A DNA stretch of 64,000 nt. Source: CBDCWQ01 sp965223435 (GTDB taxonomy: Bacteria; Myxococcota; Kuafuiibacteriia; Kuafuiibacteriales; Kuafuiibacteriaceae). This document shows positions 49,763-58,079 of the stretch, in pieces (within the stretch, counting starts at the first letter, position 1; every line of letters begins with the position of its first letter). The notes beneath the pieces were generated by a model. It was not told where the DNA came from. It searched no databases and worked only from the letters and a program-made list of their open reading frames with translations. The stretch covers positions 806,001 to 870,000 of the forward strand of contig CBDCWQ010000022.1 of assembly GCA_965223435.1 (NCBI GenBank), read 5' to 3'. The translations under genes and the position numbers were made by a program.

Positions 49763-50389
49763 CTAGGGCTCAACAAAAACTTCAAGGGGTTCGTCAGGAA
49801 ACAAATCTGCCGTGTCACAGACAATCTCGTTGACCAATAGCCCCATGCCAATGCCGTCACCGGAAGGCAAGAATTCAAGGTCCCCGACGCACTGGGTCAC
49901 CAACTCTTCTCCCAACGCATAGTGCAAAAAAATCGTTGCCACCCGCATGCGATCGGCTTCGGAGAGTTCATAAAGCTCGTCACTGAGGAGACCAAGGTGG
50001 TAGCGCCCCGCCTTGAAGCTCACTTTGAAGCGGGTTGTAGACAGATCGATGGCGTGTACGCTGTGGACCAACCTGAGCGCGATATCCAGAGACTTTCGTT
50101 GTCTGCGGTTGAAAATCAACCAGGTATCGAAGGCTGGCGCTGCAGCGACAAACCGATCGAGGAAACGAGCGAGATCAGGATTTCCTTCGGGCGTAAAGGT
50201 GAGTTCACCGCCAAGAGCACTCTCGGTCACATCGTAGGTCAAATGAATGTTGTTCTCGAAAAGAGCCTCATCAATAAGGTCCGTGACCCGGCCCGGCCGT
50301 CGCCCAGATACGATCTCCAAGATCTCGTACTGCCGATCGGCGAACCAAGCCCAGAACCCACGAATATCAGGACCATCCGCAACCGCCAC
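49763..50389 (-). CDS. Unknown protein, 208 residues
   Basis: I start at GTG 50389 (VAVADGPDIRG), which has AGGAGG exactly 5 bp upstream; a GTG at 50395 lies inside that site. It is an alpha/beta protein of unrecognised family. Readable blocks are VADGPDIRGFWAWFADRQYEILEIVSGRRPGR, VTESALGGELTFTPEG, RFLDRFVAAAPAFDTWLIFNRRQRKSL and LSEADRMRVATIFLHYALGEEL. The C-terminal Asp/Glu-rich end (DLFPDEPLEVF) is acidic. No signal peptide, no Cys pair of note and no catalytic motif. Its role is unknown. Confidence 0.6.
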   Translation of the reverse strand: MAVADGPDIRGFWAWFADRQYEILEIVSGRRPGRVTDLIDEALFENNIHLTYDVTESALGGELTFTPEGNPDLARFLDRFVAAAPAFDTWLIFNRRQRKSLDIALRLVHSVHAIDLSTTRFKVSFKAGRYHLGLLSDELYELSEADRMRVATIFLHYALGEELVTQCVGDLEFLPSGDGIGMGLLVNEIVCDTADLFPDEPLEVFVEP

Positions 50390-50477
50390 AAGCACCTCCT
50401 GCTGGAAGGTTTATAGCCTAAGACCACCCGAGCGTGGAATGACAGACGAAAAGAACGTACATCCAGTCCCCTGAGGA

Positions 50478-51446
50478 CTAGGGGTGAACGTCCAGCGATC
50501 CTGCTGCGTTCGAGGTGAACGAAGCCCACGCGGAGGCGAGCCCGGCCGCGAGTTCAGCATTGGCTTTCACCAGAGCAATGTTGGTGCGCACCGAGTCAAT
50601 GTCGGAAGCACGGCTAAGCTCCGACAGAAGAAATGGGGTCAGTTTTGGACCTACAACTTCAGACGAGACCGCCTTTTTGAGAGCCGCCTGGATTTGGGTC
50701 TCAACCGCCTCCGCGGGCAAACAATCGTTCGCCGGCGGGGGCCTGACAACAAGAAGACCCCCCTGGCCTAAAAGCCGCCAACGTGCATGCAAGATGGGGG
50801 CAATCTCAGACGGCGCCCGCACTTGAGCATCTACCGGGAGGCCACTTCGACCATGATAAAACGCTGGGAACTCAGAAGTATGGTAACCGATGACGGGGAC
50901 CCCGAGTGTTTCGAGACGCTGGACCGTTTTTGGCAAATCGAGAATCGCTTTTGCCCCCGCACAGACCACTGCGACTGGGTAGCGGGCCAAGGCCAGTAGG
51001 TCGGGCGACTCGTCAAAGGTCTGGGATGCATCGCGGTGGACACCCCCAATGCCCCCGCTCGCAAAAACACGAATTCCTGCCAAGGAGGCCACCAGCATGG
51101 TCGAGGCCACGGTGGTCGCATAAGCGCCCCCCCGAGCGAGCGCCAGGCATACGTCGCGTGTAGAGGCCTTACCGACATCGCGCGAGAGAAAGGACTCGAG
51201 CCCCGCCCCATCCAGGCCCACCAGACAGCGCCCATCGGCAATGGCAATGGTGGCAGGAATCGCACCGGACGCACGAACCACGGACTCCAGTGTTTGGGAC
51301 ACCGAGAAGCCTTGGCCCTTAGGCAAGCCATGGGCGAGCAACGTGGACTCAAGCGCCACGACCGGAGCCCCTTCTTTGAGCGCAGTGCGAACCTCTTCGT
51401 GAACCACAAGCGGCACACCGTGAGCATTCATCGCTTGGGCCCCCAC
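50478..51446 (-). CDS. psuG: Pseudouridine-5'-phosphate glycosidase PsuG
   Basis: The 322-residue protein matches PsuG: VVALESTLLAHGLPKGQG (about residues 29-46), GATIAIADGR-type strand with Lys and Asp residues of the active site, TTVASTMLVASLAGIRVFASGGIGGVHR (about 109-136) and CAGAKAILDLPKTVQRLETLGVPVIGY. PsuG splits pseudouridine 5'-phosphate into ribose 5-phosphate and uracil with a lysine Schiff base, using Mn2+. No psuK kinase lies next to it, so the phosphorylated substrate must come from a kinase elsewhere. Confidence 0.95.
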   Translation of the reverse strand: MGAQAMNAHGVPLVVHEEVRTALKEGAPVVALESTLLAHGLPKGQGFSVSQTLESVVRASGAIPATIAIADGRCLVGLDGAGLESFLSRDVGKASTRDVCLALARGGAYATTVASTMLVASLAGIRVFASGGIGGVHRDASQTFDESPDLLALARYPVAVVCAGAKAILDLPKTVQRLETLGVPVIGYHTSEFPAFYHGRSGLPVDAQVRAPSEIAPILHARWRLLGQGGLLVVRPPPANDCLPAEAVETQIQAALKKAVSSEVVGPKLTPFLLSELSRASDIDSVRTNIALVKANAELAAGLASAWASFTSNAAGSLDVHP

Positions 51447-51483
51447 ATGATCCCCAAAACCGCAGTCTTCAGCCCAAACGCAC

Positions 51484-52020
51484 TCACGGAATCAAGCGCT
51501 GCACCTCATCCAAGAGGTCTAGGGTTTCTTGCTCTTCAGCACGATTGCGAACCGCTTGGAGGCGCTGGATCAAGAGCGCTCGACTCACCTTTTTTCCCTG
51601 GTCCAAGAGTTCGCGTAGCGCTTCCAGAACGACCCGCGCGGCCGGTTCATCCGGGCCATCCAACAGTCTCATGAGCAGCCGAGCATCGTCCGGCAGCGGG
51701 TAACCCGCGGCAATGACCGGAGCCAGGGTGCTCGGCGACGGGTCTTTGGTCAGCGCAGCCAGTAGACGCCGACGCGCCTCGTCTTCTTCGGTTGCGGGGC
51801 CGAGCTTGGACCGAAGGGACTCTGGCAAATCCATTCCCCCGGAACGAAAAAGCTGATCGAGATTCGACTTGTAGCGCCCATACGCGGCGGTCTTGGAAAG
51901 ACGCTCCTGAGCCCGTTCTGCCCCCGAATCGCGGCGGCGACCCCCGCCGCCCCGCTGGTCTCGCATGCGGTCGAGCTCTTTCCAGCTTCGTCGTGGCCGA
52001 TCGCCGTCATCGTTGCCCAT
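51484..52020 (-). CDS. Unknown charged helical protein, 178 residues
   Basis: The start is ATG 52020 (MGNDDGDRPRRSWKELDRMRDQ). An open frame to 52089 gives a poor N-terminus. The N-terminal 50 residues are a basic, Gly/Arg-rich disordered part (RGGGGRRRDSGAERAQERL) and the remainder is an all-helical domain with several LLxxL units (LLMRLLDGPDEPAARVVLEALRELLDQGKKVSRALLIQRLQ). I do not recognise a family. Proteins of this composition often bind nucleic acid, but there is no direct motif. It is 37 bp upstream of psuG. Confidence 0.55.
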   Translation of the reverse strand: MGNDDGDRPRRSWKELDRMRDQRGGGGRRRDSGAERAQERLSKTAAYGRYKSNLDQLFRSGGMDLPESLRSKLGPATEEDEARRRLLAALTKDPSPSTLAPVIAAGYPLPDDARLLMRLLDGPDEPAARVVLEALRELLDQGKKVSRALLIQRLQAVRNRAEEQETLDLLDEVQRLIP

Positions 52021-52122
52021 GGCTGAACCATGGCGGGCCTGAGGCGCAAGAGTCAAGGAAAACCCCTGAGTCCCTAGGGGACACGCCATGGCGGCCCGAC
52101 AATTCGGGGTATGACCGGAGCG

Positions 52123-52482
52123 CTATTTCTTCTTCGGTTTCCGGGAAGGCGCGTCGCCAAACAGCTGGCGGGTCTCCACCGGATCCTTCTTGCCAGAGGC
52201 CAGCAAGGAGTTGACTGCCCGAGTGATCTTTTTCCGTGGGATGCGGGGTAATGCGTCTCCGGCCAGCGCCGCACGCAGCGAGCGCATCGAAATGCCCCGA
52301 CCGTAGGCCCCGGGTTTTTCGAGTTTGAGCTCCTCGTAGGACTTCTTCTTTTCGCGGGCCACATGCCGAGCGTCGGCACGCGCGCGATCCGCCGCCGCGA
52401 TCGACTCGAGGCCCGCCGACCGCGCCACCACGTCGTCGGCCGAAAAGCCGTTCTCATTCAAAAAATCCGACAGCATGGACAT
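52123..52482 (-). CDS. Unknown small basic protein, 119 residues
   Basis: A 119-residue protein (MSMLSDFLNENGFSADDVVARSAGLE...). It is helical and basic: RARADARHVAREKKKSYEELKLEKPGAYGRGIS and an RSLRAALAGDALPRIPRKKITRAVNSLLASGKK segment, ending in RKPKKK. This resembles small conserved myxobacterial proteins of unknown function. There is no signal peptide or cysteine. The next minus-strand gene starts about 100 bp downstream. Confidence 0.5.
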   Translation of the reverse strand: MSMLSDFLNENGFSADDVVARSAGLESIAAADRARADARHVAREKKKSYEELKLEKPGAYGRGISMRSLRAALAGDALPRIPRKKITRAVNSLLASGKKDPVETRQLFGDAPSRKPKKK

Positions 52483-52554
52483 GCCACTTCCCCTTTCGAC
52501 CCAATCGCACCGGAGCGGTTGGGGAGGGGGACTCTACCCTCGGGGATGCTGCTG

Positions 52555-52779
52555 TCAAGGACGAGATCGGCGGCGTCGATCGATAGGCACCATTTGAAGG
52601 GAAGGCTTGGGCGCCGTGATGGCCGCGAGAGCGAGGGAAAATCCCAGGAGTCCGGCCCCCGCAGCGAGGCCAAATCCCCACAACGACGACGGATCACGGA
52701 GCCCCGCGAGGAGGCTTGTGAGCCCCGTCGCAGATCCACCCGCAAGCATCCATCGAATATGTCGCGTTCTTAAACCCAT
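52555..52779 (-). CDS. Small membrane protein, 74 residues
   Basis: A 74-residue protein starting at ATG 52779 with a perfect AAGGAGGTGCTT site directly upstream. It has two hydrophobic segments (WMLAGGSATGLTSLLAGL and LWGFGLAAGAGLLGFSLALAAI) and a basic C-terminus (IDRRRRSRP). It is likely an inner-membrane protein; the family is not recognised. Longer open frames upstream lack such a ribosome site. Confidence 0.55.
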   Translation of the reverse strand: MGLRTRHIRWMLAGGSATGLTSLLAGLRDPSSLWGFGLAAGAGLLGFSLALAAITAPKPSLQMVPIDRRRRSRP

Positions 52780-53108
52780 AAGCACCTCCTTACGATCGGC
52801 CGCGCCGTACAAGACCTATCTTCTCAGAGCTCGGGCTTCGGAGGAAAGGCGCTGCTTCCCCACCTTCAGGGGTAACGGTCGAAAAACGTAGGCGCCTTTT
52901 GGACCCGAAGCGCCAACAGCGTTAGCGTACGCCCCAGGTCGTGGGTCAAGTCATGCCAATCTTCTCGGTTCCGCGCTCCTGGCCTCGGTCGCCAGTCCCA
53001 CCGGTTCCGCAAAAAAGGCGACGTGCCCTACACCTCAGCCCCTACGGGGTGACGGTAGGTTCGTTGCGCGCAGGCCGCGATCGCCTCCCCCATCGTGGTT
53101 TTGGACTC
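52780..53108. other. Intergenic region with possible upstream start for DUF2330-like gene
   Basis: No separate gene is seen. The frame of the next gene is open back to 52941 and includes a GTG at 53049, but the signal-peptide start at 53109 is the better choice. Confidence 0.4.
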
Positions 53109-54419
53109 ATGGCGCTGCTGGGCGTGTTGATGCTGAGCCAGGTCGCATCCGGCGGGACGCTGTTCACCTCGAGGGGCGACGCCCTCAATACCCTGAGGCG
53201 AAACGTCCTTATGGTTCACAACGGTCGTCAAGAGATGTTGATCGAGACACTCGATATCGATACGGACGAACACCGTGTCGTATGGATAGGCATCTTTCCT
53301 AGCGAGCCAGAAGCCAGCGAGGCAGGCTCCAACCCATTTCCGGGACTCCATCTCAATACCCGAGTGGAAGAACCTTACAACCGCGTGATGAGAAAGCACG
53401 TATTCGGACCGTCCATTGTCAATCTCGTCGTGCACCGACTCTACGGGGACAAAGGCCCCACAAAAAAGTCCGTTCCGGAAGCGACCCGCTCCGCAGAGCT
53501 CGACGAGTTCGTCTCGTTCCGGGGACAAACCAAGACCTCGTCCATCACTCGAACGATCAGCTTGCCCGACACCATGGAGCGTTGGCTGGTCAGCCGCTCC
53601 ATTCGAATTCTACCGGAACAAAGACAAAAGTTCTCGGTATACCTCAATCAAGGCTGGGACATCGTGGTGGTCGTCGCCGCGGACCCCGCACCGGGCACAG
53701 CAGGCCGGCTCCGGCTCGGCCCTTGGCGTTTCGATTTTCTGAGCCCTCACGTTCACTACCCAACCGTTCCCGGACCTCAAGCGCAAGGAGAGCAAACACA
53801 ATCGATATTCTACGTCATCGGCGATAAGCCATGGGTCTCCAAAACACACGCCATCTTGTGGGACCAAAGCCCCTGGAAGAATCGGAGCAACACCCGAGGC
53901 GCCTTTCGCACAACCTACAGCCGAATGCTCGAAACCAACGACCTGACCCTCGCGTCCGCAGTTGAGCGCCCCAACTTGGTGCTTCCCGACCAGCTCCACT
54001 TGCTCAGAAGCGAACACCTCTACGGAACAGTGCCCGTCGAGCCGTTCCGGTTCCGAGTGGAGCCCGAAGCCCGTACCCTCCAAGACAACCGGGGCAACAA
54101 AACCGATCTGTTTTTGTGTCTGCTTCTTGGTTTGACACCGCTGTTTTACACCCCAGAATCCTGGTTCCTGTTGTGGCTGACCGGCCGAACCAGGGCCAAA
54201 GCGCGCAAACGTCGGACCAGCAAGACCATGGGCCTGAGGCTCTGGGCGCTGTTTGCGGTCGCCACCGCAGCGTACTGGTTGGTGACCCTCGAAGGCGCAG
54301 GAAAAATAGCGGCCGTACTCCCCCTCCTGATCGGCCTGTTTCAGATCTCAGCCCCTTACAACAAACGGGACCCGCTGCCGGTCAGAGCCCAACTGAAAAA
54401 GAAAGAGGCGGATGCCTGA
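53109..54419 (+). CDS. DUF2330-like exported membrane protein
   Basis: The predicted 436-residue protein starts with a signal-type segment (MALLGVLMLSQVASGG) at ATG 53109; the upstream frame adds an implausible Arg/Pro stretch. The N-terminal domain fits the DUF2330 pattern: ALNTLRRNVLMVHNGRQEMLIETLDI, EHRVVWIGIFPSEPEA and then a long beta-rich domain. A hydrophobic C-terminal region with about three transmembrane helices (LFLCLLLGLTPLFYTPESWFLLWL, LRLWALFAVATAAYWLV, IAAVLPLLIGLFQ) ends the protein. The function is not known for this family. It overlaps the epmA start by 8 bp, so translation is coupled. Confidence 0.65.
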   Translation: MALLGVLMLSQVASGGTLFTSRGDALNTLRRNVLMVHNGRQEMLIETLDIDTDEHRVVWIGIFPSEPEASEAGSNPFPGLHLNTRVEEPYNRVMRKHVFGPSIVNLVVHRLYGDKGPTKKSVPEATRSAELDEFVSFRGQTKTSSITRTISLPDTMERWLVSRSIRILPEQRQKFSVYLNQGWDIVVVVAADPAPGTAGRLRLGPWRFDFLSPHVHYPTVPGPQAQGEQTQSIFYVIGDKPWVSKTHAILWDQSPWKNRSNTRGAFRTTYSRMLETNDLTLASAVERPNLVLPDQLHLLRSEHLYGTVPVEPFRFRVEPEARTLQDNRGNKTDLFLCLLLGLTPLFYTPESWFLLWLTGRTRAKARKRRTSKTMGLRLWALFAVATAAYWLVTLEGAGKIAAVLPLLIGLFQISAPYNKRDPLPVRAQLKKKEADA

Positions 54420-55416
54420 GCCCCAGCCACACACCACACCCAGCCTGGTAAGGCTCTTCGAACTACGAAAAAAAATACGGGACACCGTCCGTGCCTTCTT
54501 CGACAACCAAAAGTTTCTCGAAGTCGAAACCCCCATCTTGGTGCACTCACCCGGACTGGAGCCCCACCTGGACGCCTTTGCAACCACCGCCCACCGACCC
54601 GATGGACGAACCGGATTGTGCTACCTGCACACTTCGCCCGAATATGCGATGAAGCGCCTGCTTGCGAACGGGGTCGGCCATAGCTATCAACTCGCCCGGG
54701 TGTTCCGAAACGCGGAATGGTCCCATACCCACGTGCCTGAATTCACCTTGCTGGAATGGTACCGGTGCCCCGGATCCCTCCCCGACATCATGGCCGACAC
54801 GGAAACCCTTATCACAGCCATCGCCCAAACCATGGACGGGCCCTGGCAACCTCGGGGTCTGGTCCGATGTTCGGTCTCAGAAGCCTTCACACAGGTAGGA
54901 CTCGGGGATCCGCTGGCCCACGACGATATCGATGCCCTCAGAGCCGCCCTCTCGGTGCCCAAAATCGAAGGGGACACCTGGGAAGATGTCTTTCACCGGG
55001 CATTCATGGGTTCGGTTGAACCCAGTTTTTCCCCCGAAAAGATCACCATTCTCCATGGTTACCCGCAAAAATTGGCGGCTTTGGCCCAAATTGACCCGCA
55101 AGATCCGAGAAAAGCAGCACGCTTCGAGGTTTTTGTGGGATCCCTCGAACTGGGAAATGCGTTCCTGGAGCTGACCGATCCCACCGAACAACGTCGCCGC
55201 TTCTCGGTCGATCTCGAGGTCCGAAGAAAGCTGGGGCGGGACGTCTATCCGGTGGACGAGCGCTTCTTGTCGGCTTTGGGAGACATCCCACCCGCCGCCG
55301 GGATCGCCCTGGGGCTCGACCGACTGTTGATGCTTTGTCTTGGCCTGGAGCGCATTCAAGACGTAATTCCTTTTGCGGGAGACGAACTCCGAACCCATGG
55401 CCCGACGCATTCGTAA
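54412..55416 (+). CDS. epmA: EF-P lysyl-lysine ligase EpmA (PoxA/GenX)
   Basis: The 334-residue protein is a class II aminoacyl-tRNA synthetase core without a tRNA-binding domain, as in EpmA. Class II motif 1 is in KFLEVETPILVHSPGLEPHLDAF, motif 2 in YQLARVFRNAEWSHTHVPEFTLLEWYR and motif 3 in GIALGLDRLLMLCLG. EpmA transfers (R)-beta-lysine to a conserved lysine of elongation factor P. The EpmB aminomutase and EF-P are not in the window. The ATG at 54412 overlaps the upstream gene by 8 bp, and the trmB gene begins within its 3' end. Confidence 0.93.
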   Translation: MPEPQPHTTPSLVRLFELRKKIRDTVRAFFDNQKFLEVETPILVHSPGLEPHLDAFATTAHRPDGRTGLCYLHTSPEYAMKRLLANGVGHSYQLARVFRNAEWSHTHVPEFTLLEWYRCPGSLPDIMADTETLITAIAQTMDGPWQPRGLVRCSVSEAFTQVGLGDPLAHDDIDALRAALSVPKIEGDTWEDVFHRAFMGSVEPSFSPEKITILHGYPQKLAALAQIDPQDPRKAARFEVFVGSLELGNAFLELTDPTEQRRRFSVDLEVRRKLGRDVYPVDERFLSALGDIPPAAGIALGLDRLLMLCLGLERIQDVIPFAGDELRTHGPTHS

Positions 55417-56077
55417 ACACGCCAACCCATTCAACGTCCTGACCAAACTGGGGACCCTAGACCGCATAGCCCTCTTCGGACGCAAAGCCCCCTTAGAGGT
55501 CGATCTCGGCTGTGGCGGGGCAAGTTACCTCTTTCAGCGGGCCCAAAACCATCCAGACCGCGATTTCGTGGGCATCGAAGTGCGTAAACCGTTGGTTGAA
55601 GCCACGATGCGGCGCCGAGACCAAGCCGGCCTCACCAATCTCCATGTATTTTACGCCAACGCGCACGAGAACATCGAGCTCGCCGAACCCGGCGTCATTC
55701 GATGCTTCCACGTTCACTTCCCCGATCCGTGTTTCAAGAAGCGTCACCACAAAAGGCGCATCGTGCAACCGAGCTCAGTCCGCAAGATGGCCAAGGCCCT
55801 CACCCTCGGAGGACACATTTACGTGCAGACCGACGTGCTGCCCCTGGCTGAAGAAATGGCAGCCTTTCTCGAAGGGGATGGCGCCCTCAGGCGCATGACC
55901 CCCACACTCACAGCGCCCAGGCCCTTTCCCGAAACCACCGAGTGGGAACGCCATCACGACCAGGAGCAAGAGCCCATCTACCGAATGCTGTTTACCAAAG
56001 TACGAGAGCCCGTCGGCCAGATCGCGGTACCGGACTTCAAAAACGCACGCCCCGAAGCCAGCACTTCATCCCTTTAA
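55397..56077 (+). CDS. trmB: tRNA (guanine-N7-)-methyltransferase TrmB
   Basis: The predicted 226-residue protein from ATG 55397 (MARRIRKHANPF) overlaps epmA. TrmB motifs are seen: the SAM loop LEVDLGCGGASYLFQRA (about residues 32-48), GIEVRKPLVEATMRRR, and the substrate-site FHVHFPDPCFKKRHHKRRI (the typical PDPW-KKRH block, here PDPC). The enzyme makes m7G46 in tRNA. Its Trp to Cys change in the PDPW motif is unusual but the neighbouring RRI basic patch is kept. Confidence 0.9.
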   Translation: MARRIRKHANPFNVLTKLGTLDRIALFGRKAPLEVDLGCGGASYLFQRAQNHPDRDFVGIEVRKPLVEATMRRRDQAGLTNLHVFYANAHENIELAEPGVIRCFHVHFPDPCFKKRHHKRRIVQPSSVRKMAKALTLGGHIYVQTDVLPLAEEMAAFLEGDGALRRMTPTLTAPRPFPETTEWERHHDQEQEPIYRMLFTKVREPVGQIAVPDFKNARPEASTSSL

Positions 56078-56202
56078 ATCGATAGACCGCACCCATCGAC
56101 GGGCCCCATTCATCTTAAACCAAGGCAGAAAAGAGCCCATTTCCTCTAGATCAACCGAGGGAGGCGGACCGGCTACGACAGAGGTTCAAACACCGGCCGG
56201 AG

Positions 56203-56394
56203 TCAGTCCTGCATGCGGCGGAGGATCTCGTCGCGCCGACCCTCTTTGATCAGTCGATCGTTTTTGAAGCCCTCTTTGAGGGATAACCAGGTGAAAAAAA
56301 CCACCGCCCCGATCATCATGAGAATCGGCACGTTGTCCGGCTTGGTCACAATGAGCATCAGGTTGTCCCAGCCGCTGGTTGATCCGGTGAGCAT
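56203..56394 (-). CDS. Small single-pass membrane protein beside the b6-type complex
   Basis: A 63-residue protein from ATG 56394, which has AGAGGG upstream. It has one hydrophobic helix (VPILMMIGAVVFFTWLSL) and a charged C-terminus (EGFKNDRLIKEGRRDEILRRMQD). Short proteins of this form accompany respiratory complexes, and the divergent petABC-like operon starts 320 bp away. No family is certain. The 56395-56715 interval holds the divergent promoters and no other gene. Confidence 0.55.
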   Translation of the reverse strand: MLTGSTSGWDNLMLIVTKPDNVPILMMIGAVVFFTWLSLKEGFKNDRLIKEGRRDEILRRMQD

Positions 56395-56625
56395 CAATTC
56401 CCTCTCTAGCGCCCTTGGTGCGCGGCGCACGAAATTTGAGCAAGAAAAGCCTGAGCCCTTAAGACGCCTTGGCCCTATTGCCGACGGGATAAACCCGCCC
56501 GCCACGGGCATCCGCTCCGAGAGCTCGCTTGTGTTTCTTCATAGGACCCTCTTTCTGACGCGGTCAAGTGCATCGCGGTGGGGTAGACACCCAAGAACCC
56601 TCCGAAACCCGAGCCCGGATCACGC

Positions 56626-56654
56626 TTGACAGGCCTACGGGGCCGCCATAGTCA
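56626..56654 (+). promoter_or_regulatory. Candidate promoter for the Rieske-cytochrome b operon
   Basis: TTGACA (56626-56631) is followed by a 17-bp spacer and TAGTCA (56649-56654), about 60 bp before the Rieske ATG. The -10 element matches only partly. Confidence 0.35.
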
Positions 56655-56715
56655 AAGCGGCGAAAATATTGCCGGCGTGTAGCCTTTTTAGGCCCAGGGG
56701 CGCGGTGACCGAAAC

Positions 56716-57282
56716 ATGGCAGGACGAGTTCGAGACGACGCGGAACAAACTCGAGACTGGACGTGGTCTCGACGAGACTTCCTCTCCCTAGGAGGCTGGG
56801 CAGGCGTGCTGGGCTCATTGGGTATTCTGGGCCTAGGCTTTGTACGGTTCATGTACCCGAGGGTGCTTTTTGAGCCATCGACCCTGTTTAAGGCGGGTCG
56901 GCCTGACAACTACAGCCCCAACACGGTCAGCGAAAAATACGTCCCCAGTCAGCGGGTATGGATCATTCGGCAGGTCGATCCCAGCGGCACAAGTTGGATG
57001 ATCGCCCTCTCAGCCATTTGCACCCACCTGGGCTGCACACCGCGGTGGTTGATCACCGACAACAAATTCAAGTGCCCGTGTCACGGCAGCGGTTTTCGTG
57101 GCTTCGACTTCGAGCGCAGTCAGGACATCTTGGCCATCAATTTTGAGGGACCCGCTCCCCGAGCACTCGAAAGGCTCAAGGTTTGGATCGACGCCGCCGG
57201 TGAAATCAACGTCGATAAGGGTGTGAAATTTCTCTTCGAGAAGGATCAGTGGGGCAAGCCGGACTCCAAGGCAAAGGTGTAA
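56716..57282 (+). CDS. Rieske [2Fe-2S] subunit of a cytochrome bc/b6f-type complex
   Basis: A 188-residue protein. A twin-arginine-like N-terminus (SRRDFLSLGGWAGVLGSLGILGLGF) anchors it in the membrane. The cluster site is complete: CTHLGC (Cys102, His104, Cys107) and CPCHGSGF (Cys120, Cys122, His123); two Cys and two His bind the cluster and the other Cys pair forms the disulfide. It transfers electrons from quinol to a cytochrome. It is the first gene of an operon with split cytochrome b genes. Confidence 0.95.
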   Translation: MAGRVRDDAEQTRDWTWSRRDFLSLGGWAGVLGSLGILGLGFVRFMYPRVLFEPSTLFKAGRPDNYSPNTVSEKYVPSQRVWIIRQVDPSGTSWMIALSAICTHLGCTPRWLITDNKFKCPCHGSGFRGFDFERSQDILAINFEGPAPRALERLKVWIDAAGEINVDKGVKFLFEKDQWGKPDSKAKV

Positions 57283-57287
57283 GAGCC

Positions 57288-58070
57288 ATGGCAGAAACAG
57301 CAAGCAGGCAACGAAACATTCTCAAGCTGATCACCGAGTCCCAGGCGTGGACCTCGACGTTTCGCCACGGATACGCCGACACCCCTCGAAATAGAGCGCT
57401 TCAGATCTCCGCCAACGTATGGCTTCACCTCCATCCCACAAAGGTCCGCCGCCACGGGATTCGGTACCGGTACACCTGGTGCGCGGGCGGTCTGACCTTT
57501 TTGATCTACCTGGTCACGGTCGTCACCGGCGTCGTCTTGATGTTTTACTACCGCCCCACCGGCGAGTACGCGTATCACGACATCAAGTACCTCGACTTTG
57601 ATGTTCCGTTCGGCATGTTCACGCGAAACATGCATCGATGGGCGGCCCACGCCATGGTGATCATGGTTTGGCTGCACATGTTCCGAGTGTTCATGACCGG
57701 CTCATACAAGCCGCCTCGGGAATTTAATTGGGTAGTGGGCGTTCTTTTGCTCACATTCACGCTCCTGTTGTCGTTCACCGGCTACCTTCTGCCTTGGGAC
57801 CAGCTGGCGATTTGGGCCGTCACCGTGGGCACCAATATGGCCCGCGCCACGCCGCTGCTTGGAACCGAGGGGCCTTTTGGCACCGAGCTTGGGGTCACCG
57901 CCCGCTACGACGCCCGCTCGTTCTTGACTGCCGGAATCAACGTGGGGCCCCCCACTCTTTTGCGCTTTTATGTGCTCCACTGCATCTTCATTCCCATCGC
58001 CGCGTCGGTCCTGATGATTCTCCATTTTTGGCGAATCCGTAAGGACGGAGGCATCTCAGGCCCGCTGTAG
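57288..58070 (+). CDS. Cytochrome b6-type subunit (N-terminal half of cytochrome b)
   Basis: The predicted 260-residue protein from ATG 57288 has four transmembrane helices and matches chloroplast/cyanobacterial PetB. Heme ligand pairs are His116/His130 and His231/His246, the second with the 15-residue spacing of b6 proteins. Cys65 (YTWCAGGLTF) aligns with the PetB cysteine that holds the extra heme ci. The end HFWRIRKDGGISGPL matches PetB closely. The protein forms the quinone-binding core with subunit IV. It lies 5 bp after the Rieske gene. Confidence 0.95.
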   Translation: MAETASRQRNILKLITESQAWTSTFRHGYADTPRNRALQISANVWLHLHPTKVRRHGIRYRYTWCAGGLTFLIYLVTVVTGVVLMFYYRPTGEYAYHDIKYLDFDVPFGMFTRNMHRWAAHAMVIMVWLHMFRVFMTGSYKPPREFNWVVGVLLLTFTLLLSFTGYLLPWDQLAIWAVTVGTNMARATPLLGTEGPFGTELGVTARYDARSFLTAGINVGPPTLLRFYVLHCIFIPIAASVLMILHFWRIRKDGGISGPL

Positions 58071-58079
58071 GAAACATCG

